Shown here: positions 1-6,765 of the stretch, piece after piece
How positions within the stretch are numbered: position 1 is the first letter of the stretch
How the letters are laid out: each line of letters begins with the position of its first letter
Assembly (NCBI GenBank): GCA_031272575.1
Contig: JAISTO010000194.1
Span: 1-18,449, forward strand
DNA from: Treponema sp.
Lineage (GTDB): Bacteria; Spirochaetota; Spirochaetia; Treponematales; Breznakiellaceae
Direction of reading: 5' to 3'
Length of the DNA: 18,449 bases
Notes under the pieces: model-generated
What the model was told of the DNA's origin: nothing
The model's database searches: none
What the model saw: the letters and a program-made list of their open reading frames with translations, nothing else
Position numbers and translations under genes: made by a program

Positions 1-12
1 CGTGAGCGCCTC

Positions 13-47
13 CGTCACTCCGCGCTTTAAGCGCGGAGTCTCGCACC
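13..47. repeat. REP-like palindrome, copy 1
   Basis: This 35-bp sequence recurs exactly at 220-254. Its core (17-39) is a near-perfect palindrome: 11-bp arms starting ACTCCGCGCTT around one central T. The style, GTCACTCCGCG plus its inverse, resembles the short extragenic palindromes (REP type) scattered through many bacterial genomes. No coding content was recognised nearby. Confidence 0.75.
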
Positions 48-60
48 CCCTGCGAACGAG

Positions 61-83
61 ATTCCGCGGTCGAGCCGCGGAAT
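61..83. repeat. REP-like hairpin, variant ATTCCGCGG
   Basis: Perfect 9-bp arms (ATTCCGCGG at 61-69, CCGCGGAAT at 75-83) enclose a 5-nt loop. The right arm with its flank (CCGCGGAATGACG, 75-87) is repeated at 103-115. This is a sequence variant of the palindromes at 13-47 and 220-254 and probably belongs to the same repeat family. Confidence 0.65.
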
Positions 84-123
84 GACGGCTACGGGCAAAG
101 GGCCGCGGAATGACGAGGCGGCC

Positions 124-243
124 CGTCACTCCGCGCCTTGAGCGCACCGTCACTCCGCGCCTTGAGCGCACCGTCACTCCGCGCCTTGAGCGCACCGTCA
201 CTCCGCGCCTTGAGCGCACCGTCACTCCGCGCTTTAAGCGCGG
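124..243. repeat. 24-bp tandem repeat, four exact units plus a variant
   Basis: Units begin at 124, 148, 172 and 196 and are identical (each starts CGTCACTCCGCG and ends TTGAGCGCAC). A fifth, diverged unit from 220 merges into the second 35-bp palindrome copy (220-254). Because 24 bp is a multiple of three, a forward frame reads through it as an 8-residue repeat (TVTPRLER), which is not taken as a gene. The array abuts the stop codon of the TPR gene at 257. It probably arose by amplification of half a REP-like palindrome. Confidence 0.9.
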
Positions 244-254
244 AGTCTCGCACC
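220..254. repeat. REP-like palindrome, copy 2; possible terminator of the TPR gene
   Basis: Exact second copy of the 35 bp at 13-47. The palindromic core (224-246) lies 11 bp beyond the stop codon of the minus-strand TPR gene, so it could end or stabilise that transcript. There is no U-tract, so intrinsic termination is only a possibility. Confidence 0.6.
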
Positions 255-256
255 GC

Positions 257-781
257 TTAGAAATCCGCGGGCTTTATCCCGGAGAGGGTGCGGTCGAATT
301 CGGCGGCGGCGCGGGTGTCTCCCAGTTCGCGGCAGGTGTCGCGGAGGTTGTAGAGCGCGTCGTAGTACATCGGGGAGAGGCTCAGCGCCTCCTCGAAGCA
401 GCAGCGGGCCTCCTCGTAACTGCCCTCCGCGAAGAAGAGCGCGCCCATGTTGTTCCACACTCGGGGGGAGGAGGCGTCCCGTTCGAGCGAGGCCGCGTAG
501 CAGCGGCTTGCCCCCTCGAAGGCCTTCAGTTCGAAGAAAATCTGCCCCAGGGCACCCCAGGCTTCGGCAAGGTCGCGGTCGAGCAGCACCGCGCGGCAGT
601 AACTTTCGAGCGCGTCGCCGTAATCGCCGGTCTTCTGCTGGGCTATACCGAGGTTGAGCCAGAGCAGCGGGTTTTCCGGTTCCATATCGAGCGCCCGCTT
701 AAAGAGCAGGATCGCCTCGCAGGGCTTGTTCGCCTCGGTTAAGGCGATGCCGGAATTGTTCAAGACTACCGTATTTTCCAT
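257..781 (-). CDS. TPR-repeat protein
   Basis: A 174-residue protein made almost wholly of tetratricopeptide repeats: about four to five consecutive 34-residue helix-turn-helix units with the usual W-LG-Y-A and A-P spacing (for example PLLWLNLGIAQQKTGDYGDA). TPRs are scaffolds for protein-protein contacts; the partner cannot be told. There is no signal peptide or membrane segment, so it is probably cytoplasmic. The ATG at 781 was chosen over an upstream in-frame start near 898 because repeat homology begins directly after it, and the upstream part would overlap the hairpin and start region of the divergent cyclase gene. A TATACT hexamer lies 7 nt before the ATG, so the mRNA may be leaderless, although AAGG just upstream could act as a weak ribosome site. 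The gene is divergent from the cyclase and ends beside a repeat array. Confidence 0.85.
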   Translation of the reverse strand: MENTVVLNNSGIALTEANKPCEAILLFKRALDMEPENPLLWLNLGIAQQKTGDYGDALESYCRAVLLDRDLAEAWGALGQIFFELKAFEGASRCYAASLERDASSPRVWNNMGALFFAEGSYEEARCCFEEALSLSPMYYDALYNLRDTCRELGDTRAAAEFDRTLSGIKPADF

Positions 782-788
782 TACCTTA

Positions 789-817
789 AGTATAATCGAT
801 CTCTTTACAAAAATCCA
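789..817 (-). promoter_or_regulatory. Candidate promoter of the TPR gene
   Basis: A TATACT -10 hexamer (789-794, minus strand) lies 7 nt upstream of the ATG. At 17-bp spacing the -35 is only TGGATT (812-817), a poor match, so activation or misassignment is possible. The same bases read TATAAT on the plus strand (791-796). Confidence 0.4.
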
Positions 818-855
818 GTGATCCGGTAATATTTTTTTAAAAATTGATAATAAGG

Positions 856-889
856 GAGCCTGTTCAAAAACTCGATATTGAACAGGCTC
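856..889. promoter_or_regulatory. 12-bp-arm hairpin before the cyclase gene
   Basis: Perfect inverted repeat: GAGCCTGTTCAA (856-867) and TTGAACAGGCTC (878-889) around a 10-nt loop. It ends one base before the AAGGGG ribosome site (890-895) of the cyclase gene. It could gate translation, be a protein-binding site or act as a weak terminator. It lacks a following T-run on the plus strand. Confidence 0.6.
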
Positions 890-901
890 AAGGGGCATTC
901 A

Positions 902-2407
902 TTGAAGTCGATTGCTGATTATAACGAACAAATCCCGGACGACGAGGTATTCTCGTTTCTCTGCGGGAAGGTCACAAAGGGGGAAGTGCGCTCTTTTTCC
1001 CAACTGCGGCAATGCGCGGAGCCAGTGTTCAAAAGCCAGAAGCGCCAGGCCGTCCTGGTGCGGGTCTTCGAACTGATAAAGCGCCTCAACTGGGGCTACT
1101 TCTGGTGCCTGGACCCGCTGAAACACCGCAAACTCTGGGCCGAACTCGTGGTGCCGGACAAGCAGTTTTCGGATGTGGGGGATATAAAGCAGATCATCAA
1201 CATGGAAACGAGCATTCACATCTGCATGCTCGACATTCACGGCTACACGAAGTTTTGTCAGGAGTCACGGAAAAACCCCTCGATGCTGAGTACGCTGGAC
1301 GAGGCGATCAACAACGACATACGGGCCATCGCGGACAAGTGCGGCGCGGTCTGCAACCGCGAGCGGGGGGACGAGATCGTCGTGGTGACGGCCTCGGCCA
1401 CGGACGCGCTTGCCGTCACCCTGGGCATCTTCGACTATTTTGCAAAAACGAACATCTTGCGCGATTCGACCATTTCCGTGCCGCGGAGCGGCAACGCAGC
1501 GATACTGCCCGCCTTCAAACTGTCCGCCGGTATCGCGGGTGGGGACATCAAAACCCCCCTGGCGATCACGGGGCAGGGCTCGCTGACGGGCTTCCTCCTA
1601 AACATGGGGGCGCGCCTGCAGAGCCGGGCCAACGAACTGTCCCCGGTCGAATCGAAAATTATGATCACGAAGCAGGCGGTTATGCGCTTCAAAAAAGAGA
1701 ACGCGGCGGACCAGTCCCGCATCTTCCGGGGCGCCCCGCTCTATTTTATGGACACCGGCGCGATCGAGTTTAAGGGGGTACAGATACTCACCTGCGAGGC
1801 GATCTTTAAGGCCGAGGACCGCTACAAAGAGCATTTTTCCGTGCAGTTGCAGCGCCTGTTCGACTCGACCCGCGAGAACCTCTGGGAGCAGCGCATCTTT
1901 TTCGACCTGATGGAACTGGTCGGCAAGGCCGCCTCCGAAATGCCCCGCTTCAACGTCCCGCTCCCCGCGCCCCTGAACGGCCTGGTCAGCATCGACAACG
2001 AGTCGCTTACCCGCATGGCCTCAGACGCCCTGAAAGCCTACTCGAGCGACGAAGACTACCCCGCGGCCGTGGCCATACTCCACGACCTCGCGCTCGCGGC
2101 CGGGGCCGTCCCCTCGTTCGACCGTATCATCCTCGACTACCTCAAGGTGATCACCGAAAAATACGAGCATATCCTCGAAGCCTACCGGAGCGAAATCGAC
2201 CGCGAGATCGACAACCGCGCCGCGAAAATTTTCAGCAAGGACTACTACAAGGCCTGGCAGACCGCAAAGCAGACCATCGTCCTTTACGACAAGTTAAAGG
2301 CCCTGGGCCGCGGCAGCAAGGAACTTCCCCCAAAGCGCGTCCTCTGGTTCGGCCTCATCAAAAAAAACCAGGAAAAGATGCGCTTCAAGTTTCATTCGGG
2401 GAAGTAG
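902..2407 (+). CDS. Class III nucleotidyl cyclase-domain protein
   Basis: A 501-residue protein. The middle (about 101-265) matches the class III adenylate/guanylate cyclase catalytic domain, which makes cyclic nucleotides from NTPs. Metal-binding aspartates are D111 in LDIHGYTKF and D157 in RGDEIVVV; transition-state residues are N234 and R238 in NMGAR. By hand alignment, the two positions that usually select adenine (Lys and Asp) appear to be Arg153 and Gln225, so base specificity is uncertain. The N-terminal 100 residues are unassigned; the C-terminal 330-501 is helical with a charged coiled-coil-like stretch. No membrane segment is visible. Start: TTG at 902 has AAGGGG six bases upstream; another TTG at 878 lies within the hairpin and has no ribosome site. 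The 3' end overlaps the convergent EamA gene by 23 bp. It may be catalytically inactive or act on another nucleotide. Confidence 0.8.
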   Translation: MKSIADYNEQIPDDEVFSFLCGKVTKGEVRSFSQLRQCAEPVFKSQKRQAVLVRVFELIKRLNWGYFWCLDPLKHRKLWAELVVPDKQFSDVGDIKQIINMETSIHICMLDIHGYTKFCQESRKNPSMLSTLDEAINNDIRAIADKCGAVCNRERGDEIVVVTASATDALAVTLGIFDYFAKTNILRDSTISVPRSGNAAILPAFKLSAGIAGGDIKTPLAITGQGSLTGFLLNMGARLQSRANELSPVESKIMITKQAVMRFKKENAADQSRIFRGAPLYFMDTGAIEFKGVQILTCEAIFKAEDRYKEHFSVQLQRLFDSTRENLWEQRIFFDLMELVGKAASEMPRFNVPLPAPLNGLVSIDNESLTRMASDALKAYSSDEDYPAAVAILHDLALAAGAVPSFDRIILDYLKVITEKYEHILEAYRSEIDREIDNRAAKIFSKDYYKAWQTAKQTIVLYDKLKALGRGSKELPPKRVLWFGLIKKNQEKMRFKFHSGK

Positions 2408-3326
2408 CGGGGGAGGAGCCCAGCGAGTGCACGATTACCACCCCGCCGATAACGAGCGCGGCGCCGAGCCACTGCAGGGGACTCAGGCGTTCGCCGAGCA
2501 ACGCTATGCCCGAGAGCGCGGTAACCACCGGAATAAAATTGATGAACATCGTTACCAGGCCTATGCCGAGGCTGCTGATCGCGCGGGCGTAGAGCCAGTA
2601 GGCGAGGGCCGAGCAGAGGAGGCCGAGAAAGAGCAGATGCCCTATTACCGCAGGGCTCGGCGCCTTCCAAAAAGGTATTTCAGCAAGGGTGAAAGGGATA
2701 AAGCCCGCAAGCCCGGCCGCGGACTGCCAGAAGACCACATAGACGCGGCTCCGCCTTTCCGAAAGAGTCCGGATGAAAAAGTTGTACGCGACCCAGGAAA
2801 CACACGCGCCCCCCATAAGGAGGTAGCCTTTCAGGCTGCCGCCGGCCCCGAAGGAAACCTTTGCCACAAGCCAGACGCCGGTCATCGAGACGAGCGCCCC
2901 TGCCCAGCGGAGCGCTCCCCGCAGCGGCGAGCGGCGCGCCGTTCCGCGCCGCCCGCGTCGCAGCAGCGCCTCCGCCTCCTCGCAGGCCATGGCAAGCACC
3001 GGAATCGCGCCGGTGATAATCGAGGCCTCGGACGCGCTGATCAGGGAGAGGCCGGTGTTTTCAAACCAAAAGTAGAGCGTCACCCCGAGCAGCCCCGCGC
3101 CCGCGAGAGCCGGCAGATCGCGGAGCGCCAGTTTTTCTTTGCGCGGAGCACCGCGATCCTGCCTCATCTTGATGAGCCCCAGTACGCCGCAGGCAAGAAT
3201 GAAGCGGAACGCACCGATAGTCATGGGGGGGAAAGCCTCCAGCACTATGCGGGTGGAGACGAAAGAGACGCCCCAAAACAGCATACAGAGGCTGATTGAA
3301 ACAAGGGCCTTCACGCGTTCCGGCAT
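2385..3326 (-). CDS. EamA/DMT-family inner-membrane transporter
   Basis: A 313-residue protein with about ten hydrophobic helices and two EamA-type halves. The N-terminal MLFWGVSFVSTRIVLE and PPMTIGAFRF segments and the C-terminal ALAYWLYARAISSLGIG segment are typical of drug/metabolite transporter superfamily exporters. Substrates in this family range from amino acids to nucleotides and cannot be predicted here. A basic cytoplasmic loop (RRGRRGTARR) separates early helices from the second half. ATG 3326 was preferred because family similarity starts there; it has no clear ribosome site. A TTG at 3383 with weak GAGAG upstream would add 19 unhelpful residues. The gene is convergent with the cyclase gene, overlapping its last 23 bp, and its upstream region holds the 43-bp repeat array. 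Confidence 0.88.
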   Translation of the reverse strand: MPERVKALVSISLCMLFWGVSFVSTRIVLEAFPPMTIGAFRFILACGVLGLIKMRQDRGAPRKEKLALRDLPALAGAGLLGVTLYFWFENTGLSLISASEASIITGAIPVLAMACEEAEALLRRGRRGTARRSPLRGALRWAGALVSMTGVWLVAKVSFGAGGSLKGYLLMGGACVSWVAYNFFIRTLSERRSRVYVVFWQSAAGLAGFIPFTLAEIPFWKAPSPAVIGHLLFLGLLCSALAYWLYARAISSLGIGLVTMFINFIPVVTALSGIALLGERLSPLQWLGAALVIGGVVIVHSLGSSPATSPNET

Positions 3327-3390
3327 AGAAACAGTATGACAAATCAGGGAAAAAAAAGAAAGAGGGGAGGGGAGGGGCAGCAACTCTCAG

Positions 3391-3550
3391 AGAAAATACT
3401 TTATCATGTATAAAAAAGCGCACAAATCACACAAGAATTCACTTTATGTTGTATAAAATAGTAGACATTCCAATAAGAAATCACTTTACCTTGTGCAGAA
3501 AAACAGACAGTCAGGGGCGAGAATTTACTTTACCTTGTCTAAAAAAAGTG
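3391..3550. repeat. Four degenerate tandem repeats, period about 43 bp
   Basis: The core ACTTTA begins at 3398, 3441, 3483 and 3527, giving spacings of 43, 42 and 44 bp. Each core is preceded by AGAA-type sequence and followed by TTGT or ATGT and an A-run; later copies end in GACA. The array lies in AT-rich DNA upstream of the EamA gene and about 200 bp before pdxK. On the minus strand two units contain TATACA (about 3407-3412 and 3450-3455). The function is unknown; repeated operator or promoter-like sites are the simplest idea. Confidence 0.7.
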
Positions 3551-3701
3551 ACATTGTTTCATCAGCATTTGTAGGTCACTCAAAATCCCTTTGGGCGCCT
3601 GCCGTTGCAAGCACGGTGCGCCTTCGTGGTGAAATTTGACGGCTACTCTGTGCCTCTGTGAGAGGCTAAATGTAAAATTGCTGCTCCCCATCCGCGGCAT
3701 C
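3551..3701. other. Non-coding stretch with one small hairpin
   Basis: No coding potential was recognised here. It contains a short perfect hairpin (GCCTCT 3652-3657, gtg, AGAGGC 3661-3666). The surrounding text (CCTTCGTGGTGAAA, about 3621-3634) resembles the low-complexity intergenic repeats often seen in environmental genomes. No T-tract follows the hairpin. Confidence 0.4.
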
Positions 3702-3731
3702 TTGACCATTCAACGCATAGTGTGCTATATT
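3702..3731 (+). promoter_or_regulatory. Sigma70-type promoter of pdxK
   Basis: TTGACC (3702-3707), an 18-bp spacer and TATATT (3726-3731) predict transcription starting near 3738. This leaves a short leader that carries the AAGGAGG ribosome site (3739-3745), eight bases before the ATG at 3754. Confidence 0.65.
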
Positions 3732-3753
3732 GAAAAAAAAGGAGGCTAATATA

Positions 3754-4569
3754 ATGATAAAAATTGCCACTATTGCGGGTTCCGATGCCTCAGGCGGGGC
3801 GGGGCTTGAGGCGGATTTAAAGACTTTTGAGGAGTATGGACTCTACGGGCTTGCCGCGGTCACCGCGATTGCCTGCATGGACCCGGAGCGGGACTGGGCG
3901 CATCGCGTGTTTCCGGTTGACGAAGAAGCGCTGCGCTCTCAGTTGGATACGGTGTTCAAGGGAGTGGGGGTCGCGGCGGCGAAGTCCGGCATGCTCGGCG
4001 CGTTTTACGCGGTCGACTGCGCCGCGGAGTATATCACGCGCTATGGGATCAAGCATTACGTGCTCGACCCGGTGATGGTCTGCAAGGGCGCGGGCGAGGC
4101 GCTGAACCCGGAACTGAACGATTCTATCGCGGCGAAACTGCTGCCCCTTGCCGAGGTGGTCACGCCGAACCTCTTCGAGGCGGAGCAGTTGTCCGGGCTG
4201 CGCGGTATCGCCGGCCTTGCCGCCATGGAGGAGGCCGCGCGGATTATTCACGGCAAGGGCGCGCGCACGGTCTTTCTTAAGGGCGGGGCAAAACTGCCCG
4301 GGCAAAGCAAGGCGCTCGACCTCTTCTTTGACGGCAGCCGCTGCGAGGTGCTCGAAGCGGATCTGGTCGACACGGCCTGGACGCATGGCGCGGGCTGCAC
4401 GACCTCGGCCGCCATTGCCGCGGGCCTGGCCCGGGGCCTGCCGGTCTTCGAGGCGGTTTCCCTGGCGAAGCGCTTCATCACGCTGAGTTTGCGGAACGGC
4501 TTTGCGCTGAACCGGTGGGTCGGCCCGGGGAACCCCTCGGCCTGGCGCGCGGGGAATCTCTTTAAGTAG
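3754..4569 (+). CDS. pdxK: Pyridoxal/pyridoxine kinase (PdxK, ThiD-like fold)
   Basis: A 271-residue ribokinase-superfamily enzyme that phosphorylates vitamin B6 vitamers, or possibly hydroxymethylpyrimidine, with ATP in the cytoplasm. Family landmarks run in order: N-terminal IAGSDASGGAGLEADLKTF; AMDP-like CMDPERDWAHRVFPVD; DPVMVCKGAGEAL; TPNLFEAEQLSG; and THGAGCTTSAA, whose GAGC forms the anion hole with the catalytic Cys. The CMDP...W.H.VFP block, VMVCKGA and the HGAGC (not HGTGC) motif match the Bacillus PdxK subgroup better than classical ThiD, as do the C-terminal LN.WVGP residues. ATG 3754 follows a perfect AAGGAGG; an upstream in-frame start at 3730 has none. The gene is monocistronic, with its own promoter and a strong hairpin (4631-4653) downstream. 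Thiamin-pathway activity cannot be excluded. Confidence 0.9.
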   Translation: MIKIATIAGSDASGGAGLEADLKTFEEYGLYGLAAVTAIACMDPERDWAHRVFPVDEEALRSQLDTVFKGVGVAAAKSGMLGAFYAVDCAAEYITRYGIKHYVLDPVMVCKGAGEALNPELNDSIAAKLLPLAEVVTPNLFEAEQLSGLRGIAGLAAMEEAARIIHGKGARTVFLKGGAKLPGQSKALDLFFDGSRCEVLEADLVDTAWTHGAGCTTSAAIAAGLARGLPVFEAVSLAKRFITLSLRNGFALNRWVGPGNPSAWRAGNLFK

Positions 4570-4630
4570 ACGGAACAGACATTATCGTTAGTTGTTCAAG
4601 GGTTTCAAAATGAGTCTACTCTGTTTTCGG

Positions 4631-4653
4631 AGTGGGCTCAAATTGAGCCCACT
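4631..4653. terminator. Hairpin between convergent pdxK and arabinofuranosidase genes
   Basis: A nearly perfect palindrome: AGTGGGCTCAA (4631-4641), one central A, and TTGAGCCCACT (4643-4653). It lies 62 bp beyond the pdxK stop and about 40 bp beyond the stop of the opposing GH51 gene, the usual place for a bidirectional terminator. No clear U-tract follows on either strand, so a processing or stabilising role is also possible. Confidence 0.6.
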
Positions 4654-4658
4654 CAAAT

Positions 4659-4704
4659 TAACCGCTAATGGACGCGATTCGTGATAATTCGCGTTCATTC
4701 GCGG
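4659..4704. repeat. Intergenic AATTCGCG-type repeat, partial copy
   Basis: AATTCGCGTTCATTCG (4686-4701) occurs exactly again at 10828-10843, and both are preceded by TAACCGC-type sequence. The copy supplies the last codons and TGA stop (4695-4697) of the GH51 gene, so the repeat reaches into coding sequence. Confidence 0.6.
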
Positions 4705-6680
4705 ATTGTTACCACCCCCGCTGAGTACGGTTCGAGCGTAACCGTTACCGTGTTATTGCTTATGGCAAGCGCGCCTGTCCGGGTGCTCACGGTACGGGCG
4801 TTCTGTTCGCCCGAGAGCATAAGCGCCTCGGCGCGGGCCCCGGCAAGGCTGCCGTTCACGTAGTGCAGGTCCACGGTCCTCGCCTTCGAAAAGGGATTCA
4901 CCAGTTTCGTGTAGATCACTTTCCCCTCCCCGTCTATGCTCGTTGCCTGAAAGAGCAGCGTCTCCTTGATCCGCTTTTCCGAGGGCACCGTGCGGGCGCC
5001 CTTGTAGGTCGAAAACAACTTCTGTATTGCATAGTTCGGCGTCAGGTTGGTGATCCCGTTGCTGTCAAACCAGATCATATCCGGCCGCCACTGGAACGCG
5101 CCGTCCCGCGCGAAGAGCGGGGCATACGAGGCCATCTTGACGATATCCGCGTTCCGCTCGAGCGCGGTCATGTAAGCAGCCTCGCAGAGCGCGGTGTACC
5201 ATGTGTTCCCGCGGTTCGTTTCGTGCGCCGCGTACTCGCCCACGAAAATCTGGGTACCGTTGCGGGGGTATGAATCGTAGCGCCGTGTGTTCGTCAAAAA
5301 CCACGAGGGCTCCATGTAGTAGTGCTCGTCCACTATCGCATCCTTGTAGAAGGCATTGATCTGCGACCAGGCCGCATCGTTTATCGCGCCCGAGGCCAGA
5401 GGCCCGGTAGTCGTAATAATTTTGATGTCAGGATACTTCTGCAGCACCGCCGCGCGGATAGCGGCAAAGTTCGTCCAGTACTTTGTCTCCCAGTTCTCGT
5501 TCCCTATGCCTATCTTTTTCAGGTTGAAAGGCGCAGGGTGACCGTTGGCCGCGCGCTTCGCGCCCCAGGTCGTACTGGTACTGCCGGTGGCATACTCAAT
5601 CAGATCGAGATAGTCCTGAATAAGCGTATTGAAGGCCGCGCTGCCGGGCGTGTAGTCAGGCTCGTTGGCGGAAACCACCCGGGCCTGGCACAGAATGCCC
5701 GCGCCGAGCACCGGCACCGGTTCAGCCCCCAGGTCCTCACACAACTGGAAGTACTCGTGAAAGCCCATCCCGTAGGACATCATATAGCCCCACAGGTTGC
5801 TGTTCTCGCGGCGCTCCTCCGGCGGGCCTATGGTATCCTTCCAGCGGTAGGTCGTCTCGTGCCGGTACGCGCCCTCGACAATGCAGCCCCCGGGAAACCG
5901 GATAAAGCCCGGCTTCAGATCCCGCAGCGCCTCGACCAGATCCTTGCGGAGCCCGCCGTGTGGCCACGCGGCCTGGCCCGCACCCCAGGTGTCGGTGCGC
6001 ATAAGGGAGACGAAGTCCAGGTCGAAGTCGCCGGTACTCTCGCAGGTGAGCACCAGGCTGGCCTGGCCGTCCGCGGCGGCGGTCAGCGTGTAGGGGCCGT
6101 ACTTTTTCCAGGACGCCGAGTCAAGGGTGACCTGCACGGCGTTCGACAGTTCAGAGCCCGACGCGGTTTTGAGAACCCAGCGCAGGCTGCCCGCATAGGT
6201 GCCCCTGCGCGCGTAAAACAGGAAGCGGTACGCGGCCCCGGCCTTGAGCGCAATATCCTGCGTGGCCGCATAGCCCCCGTTCGCAAGCGCATACCCCGCT
6301 CCCGTCACGTTCAGCGTGACGTACGTGGGGTTCGTCGGGTTGAGCGGCGAGGCAGCCGCCGCGGTAACCGAGCCTGAGCCCGTGCCGCCGTAGTTCGCCG
6401 TCCACCCGCGCAGGGGCTCGGTCTTCGGACTCGGGTCCGGCGTCTTCCATTCAAACGACCGGTTCCTGATGAGTTCGGGATAGATCCCCCCATCCGCCGC
6501 ATAGTTGATATCCTCGAAAAAGATACCGTAAAAGGTATCCGCTATTTCGGCCCCCGCCGCGCCCAGATCAAGATTGATGACCAGATCGCTCCCGGACGCG
6601 GTGTTGTTGATGCCGGTAAGACAGCCCTCCCCCAACAGCAGCAGCGCACAAAGCACCGCCGCGCCAATGGTACGTGCCAT
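4695..6680 (-). CDS. Alpha-L-arabinofuranosidase, family GH51, secreted lipoprotein
   Basis: A 661-residue exported enzyme predicted to release arabinose from arabinan or arabinoxylan. The N-terminus has a hydrophobic signal ending LLLLGEGC (Cys20), a loose lipobox of the sort spirochaetes tolerate. Next come the GH51 entry motif YGIFFEDINYAADGGIYPEL, a carbohydrate-binding-like beta domain (about 85-240) and the catalytic barrel (FPGGC near 262-266). Glu395 in GNEN is the expected acid/base and Glu482 in GEYA the nucleophile. ATG 6680 follows AAGGAGG with five bases between; an in-frame start at 6719 overlaps the operator and has no ribosome site. It has its own consensus promoter, with an AraR-like palindrome on the start site. 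Transport and arabinose catabolism genes are absent from the window. Surface location is inferred from the lipid anchor. Confidence 0.93.
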   Translation of the reverse strand: MARTIGAAVLCALLLLGEGCLTGINNTASGSDLVINLDLGAAGAEIADTFYGIFFEDINYAADGGIYPELIRNRSFEWKTPDPSPKTEPLRGWTANYGGTGSGSVTAAAASPLNPTNPTYVTLNVTGAGYALANGGYAATQDIALKAGAAYRFLFYARRGTYAGSLRWVLKTASGSELSNAVQVTLDSASWKKYGPYTLTAAADGQASLVLTCESTGDFDLDFVSLMRTDTWGAGQAAWPHGGLRKDLVEALRDLKPGFIRFPGGCIVEGAYRHETTYRWKDTIGPPEERRENSNLWGYMMSYGMGFHEYFQLCEDLGAEPVPVLGAGILCQARVVSANEPDYTPGSAAFNTLIQDYLDLIEYATGSTSTTWGAKRAANGHPAPFNLKKIGIGNENWETKYWTNFAAIRAAVLQKYPDIKIITTTGPLASGAINDAAWSQINAFYKDAIVDEHYYMEPSWFLTNTRRYDSYPRNGTQIFVGEYAAHETNRGNTWYTALCEAAYMTALERNADIVKMASYAPLFARDGAFQWRPDMIWFDSNGITNLTPNYAIQKLFSTYKGARTVPSEKRIKETLLFQATSIDGEGKVIYTKLVNPFSKARTVDLHYVNGSLAGARAEALMLSGEQNARTVSTRTGALAISNNTVTVTLEPYSAGVVTIRE

Positions 6681-6693
6681 AGTTTCCTCCTTC

Positions 6694-6721
6694 CACGCAT
6701 ATATTGCGTGTACGTACACGC
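6694..6721. promoter_or_regulatory. AraR-like operator at the GH51 transcription start
   Basis: A perfect 16-bp palindrome, GCGTGTACGTACACGC (6706-6721), covers the predicted +1 (about 6719). A second inverted repeat, CACGCA-5-TGCGTG (6694-6710), shares its GCGTG half-site. From memory, the Bacillus subtilis AraR box is ATTTGTACGTACAAAT, with the same TGTACGTACA core. A repressor bound here would block initiation; release by arabinose is inferred. Confidence 0.7.
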
Positions 6722-6725
6722 TTTC

Positions 6726-6754
6726 AGTATAGGGGACAATTGCTGCGCTGTCAA
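6726..6754 (-). promoter_or_regulatory. Consensus sigma70 promoter of the GH51 gene
   Basis: On the minus strand TTGACA (6749-6754), 17 bp, and TATACT (6726-6731) give one of the best promoter matches in the window. The start is predicted near 6719, inside the palindromic operator. The -35 lies 11 bp beyond the coaX stop codon. Confidence 0.85.
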
Positions 6755-6765
6755 GGGGGGGCGGG

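Noticed and set aside
110..742. Forward open frame of 210 codons with an eightfold TVTPRLER-like repeat
   Set aside because: The repeat comes from the 24-bp tandem DNA array and the rest is antisense to the TPR gene; there is no ribosome site or family match.
902..2407. Pycsar or CBASS anti-phage system around the cyclase gene
   Set aside because: No effector gene (TIR, transmembrane, nuclease or phospholipase) is adjacent; the neighbours are a TPR protein and a metabolite permease. TPR alone is not an effector signature.
2427..3299. Long forward open frame of 290 codons
   Set aside because: It is the antisense of the EamA permease gene, rich in Arg, Glu and Ala as expected for a GC-rich shadow, while the minus strand gives a clear membrane protein.
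3391..3550. Possible CRISPR array
   Set aside because: The period is only about 43 bp, repeats are poorly conserved and there are no unique spacers between constant repeats; no cas genes are nearby.
5322..6377. Forward open frame of 351 codons inside the arabinofuranosidase gene
   Set aside because: Shadow of the GH51 gene, whose catalytic Glu motifs and signal peptide are on the minus strand.
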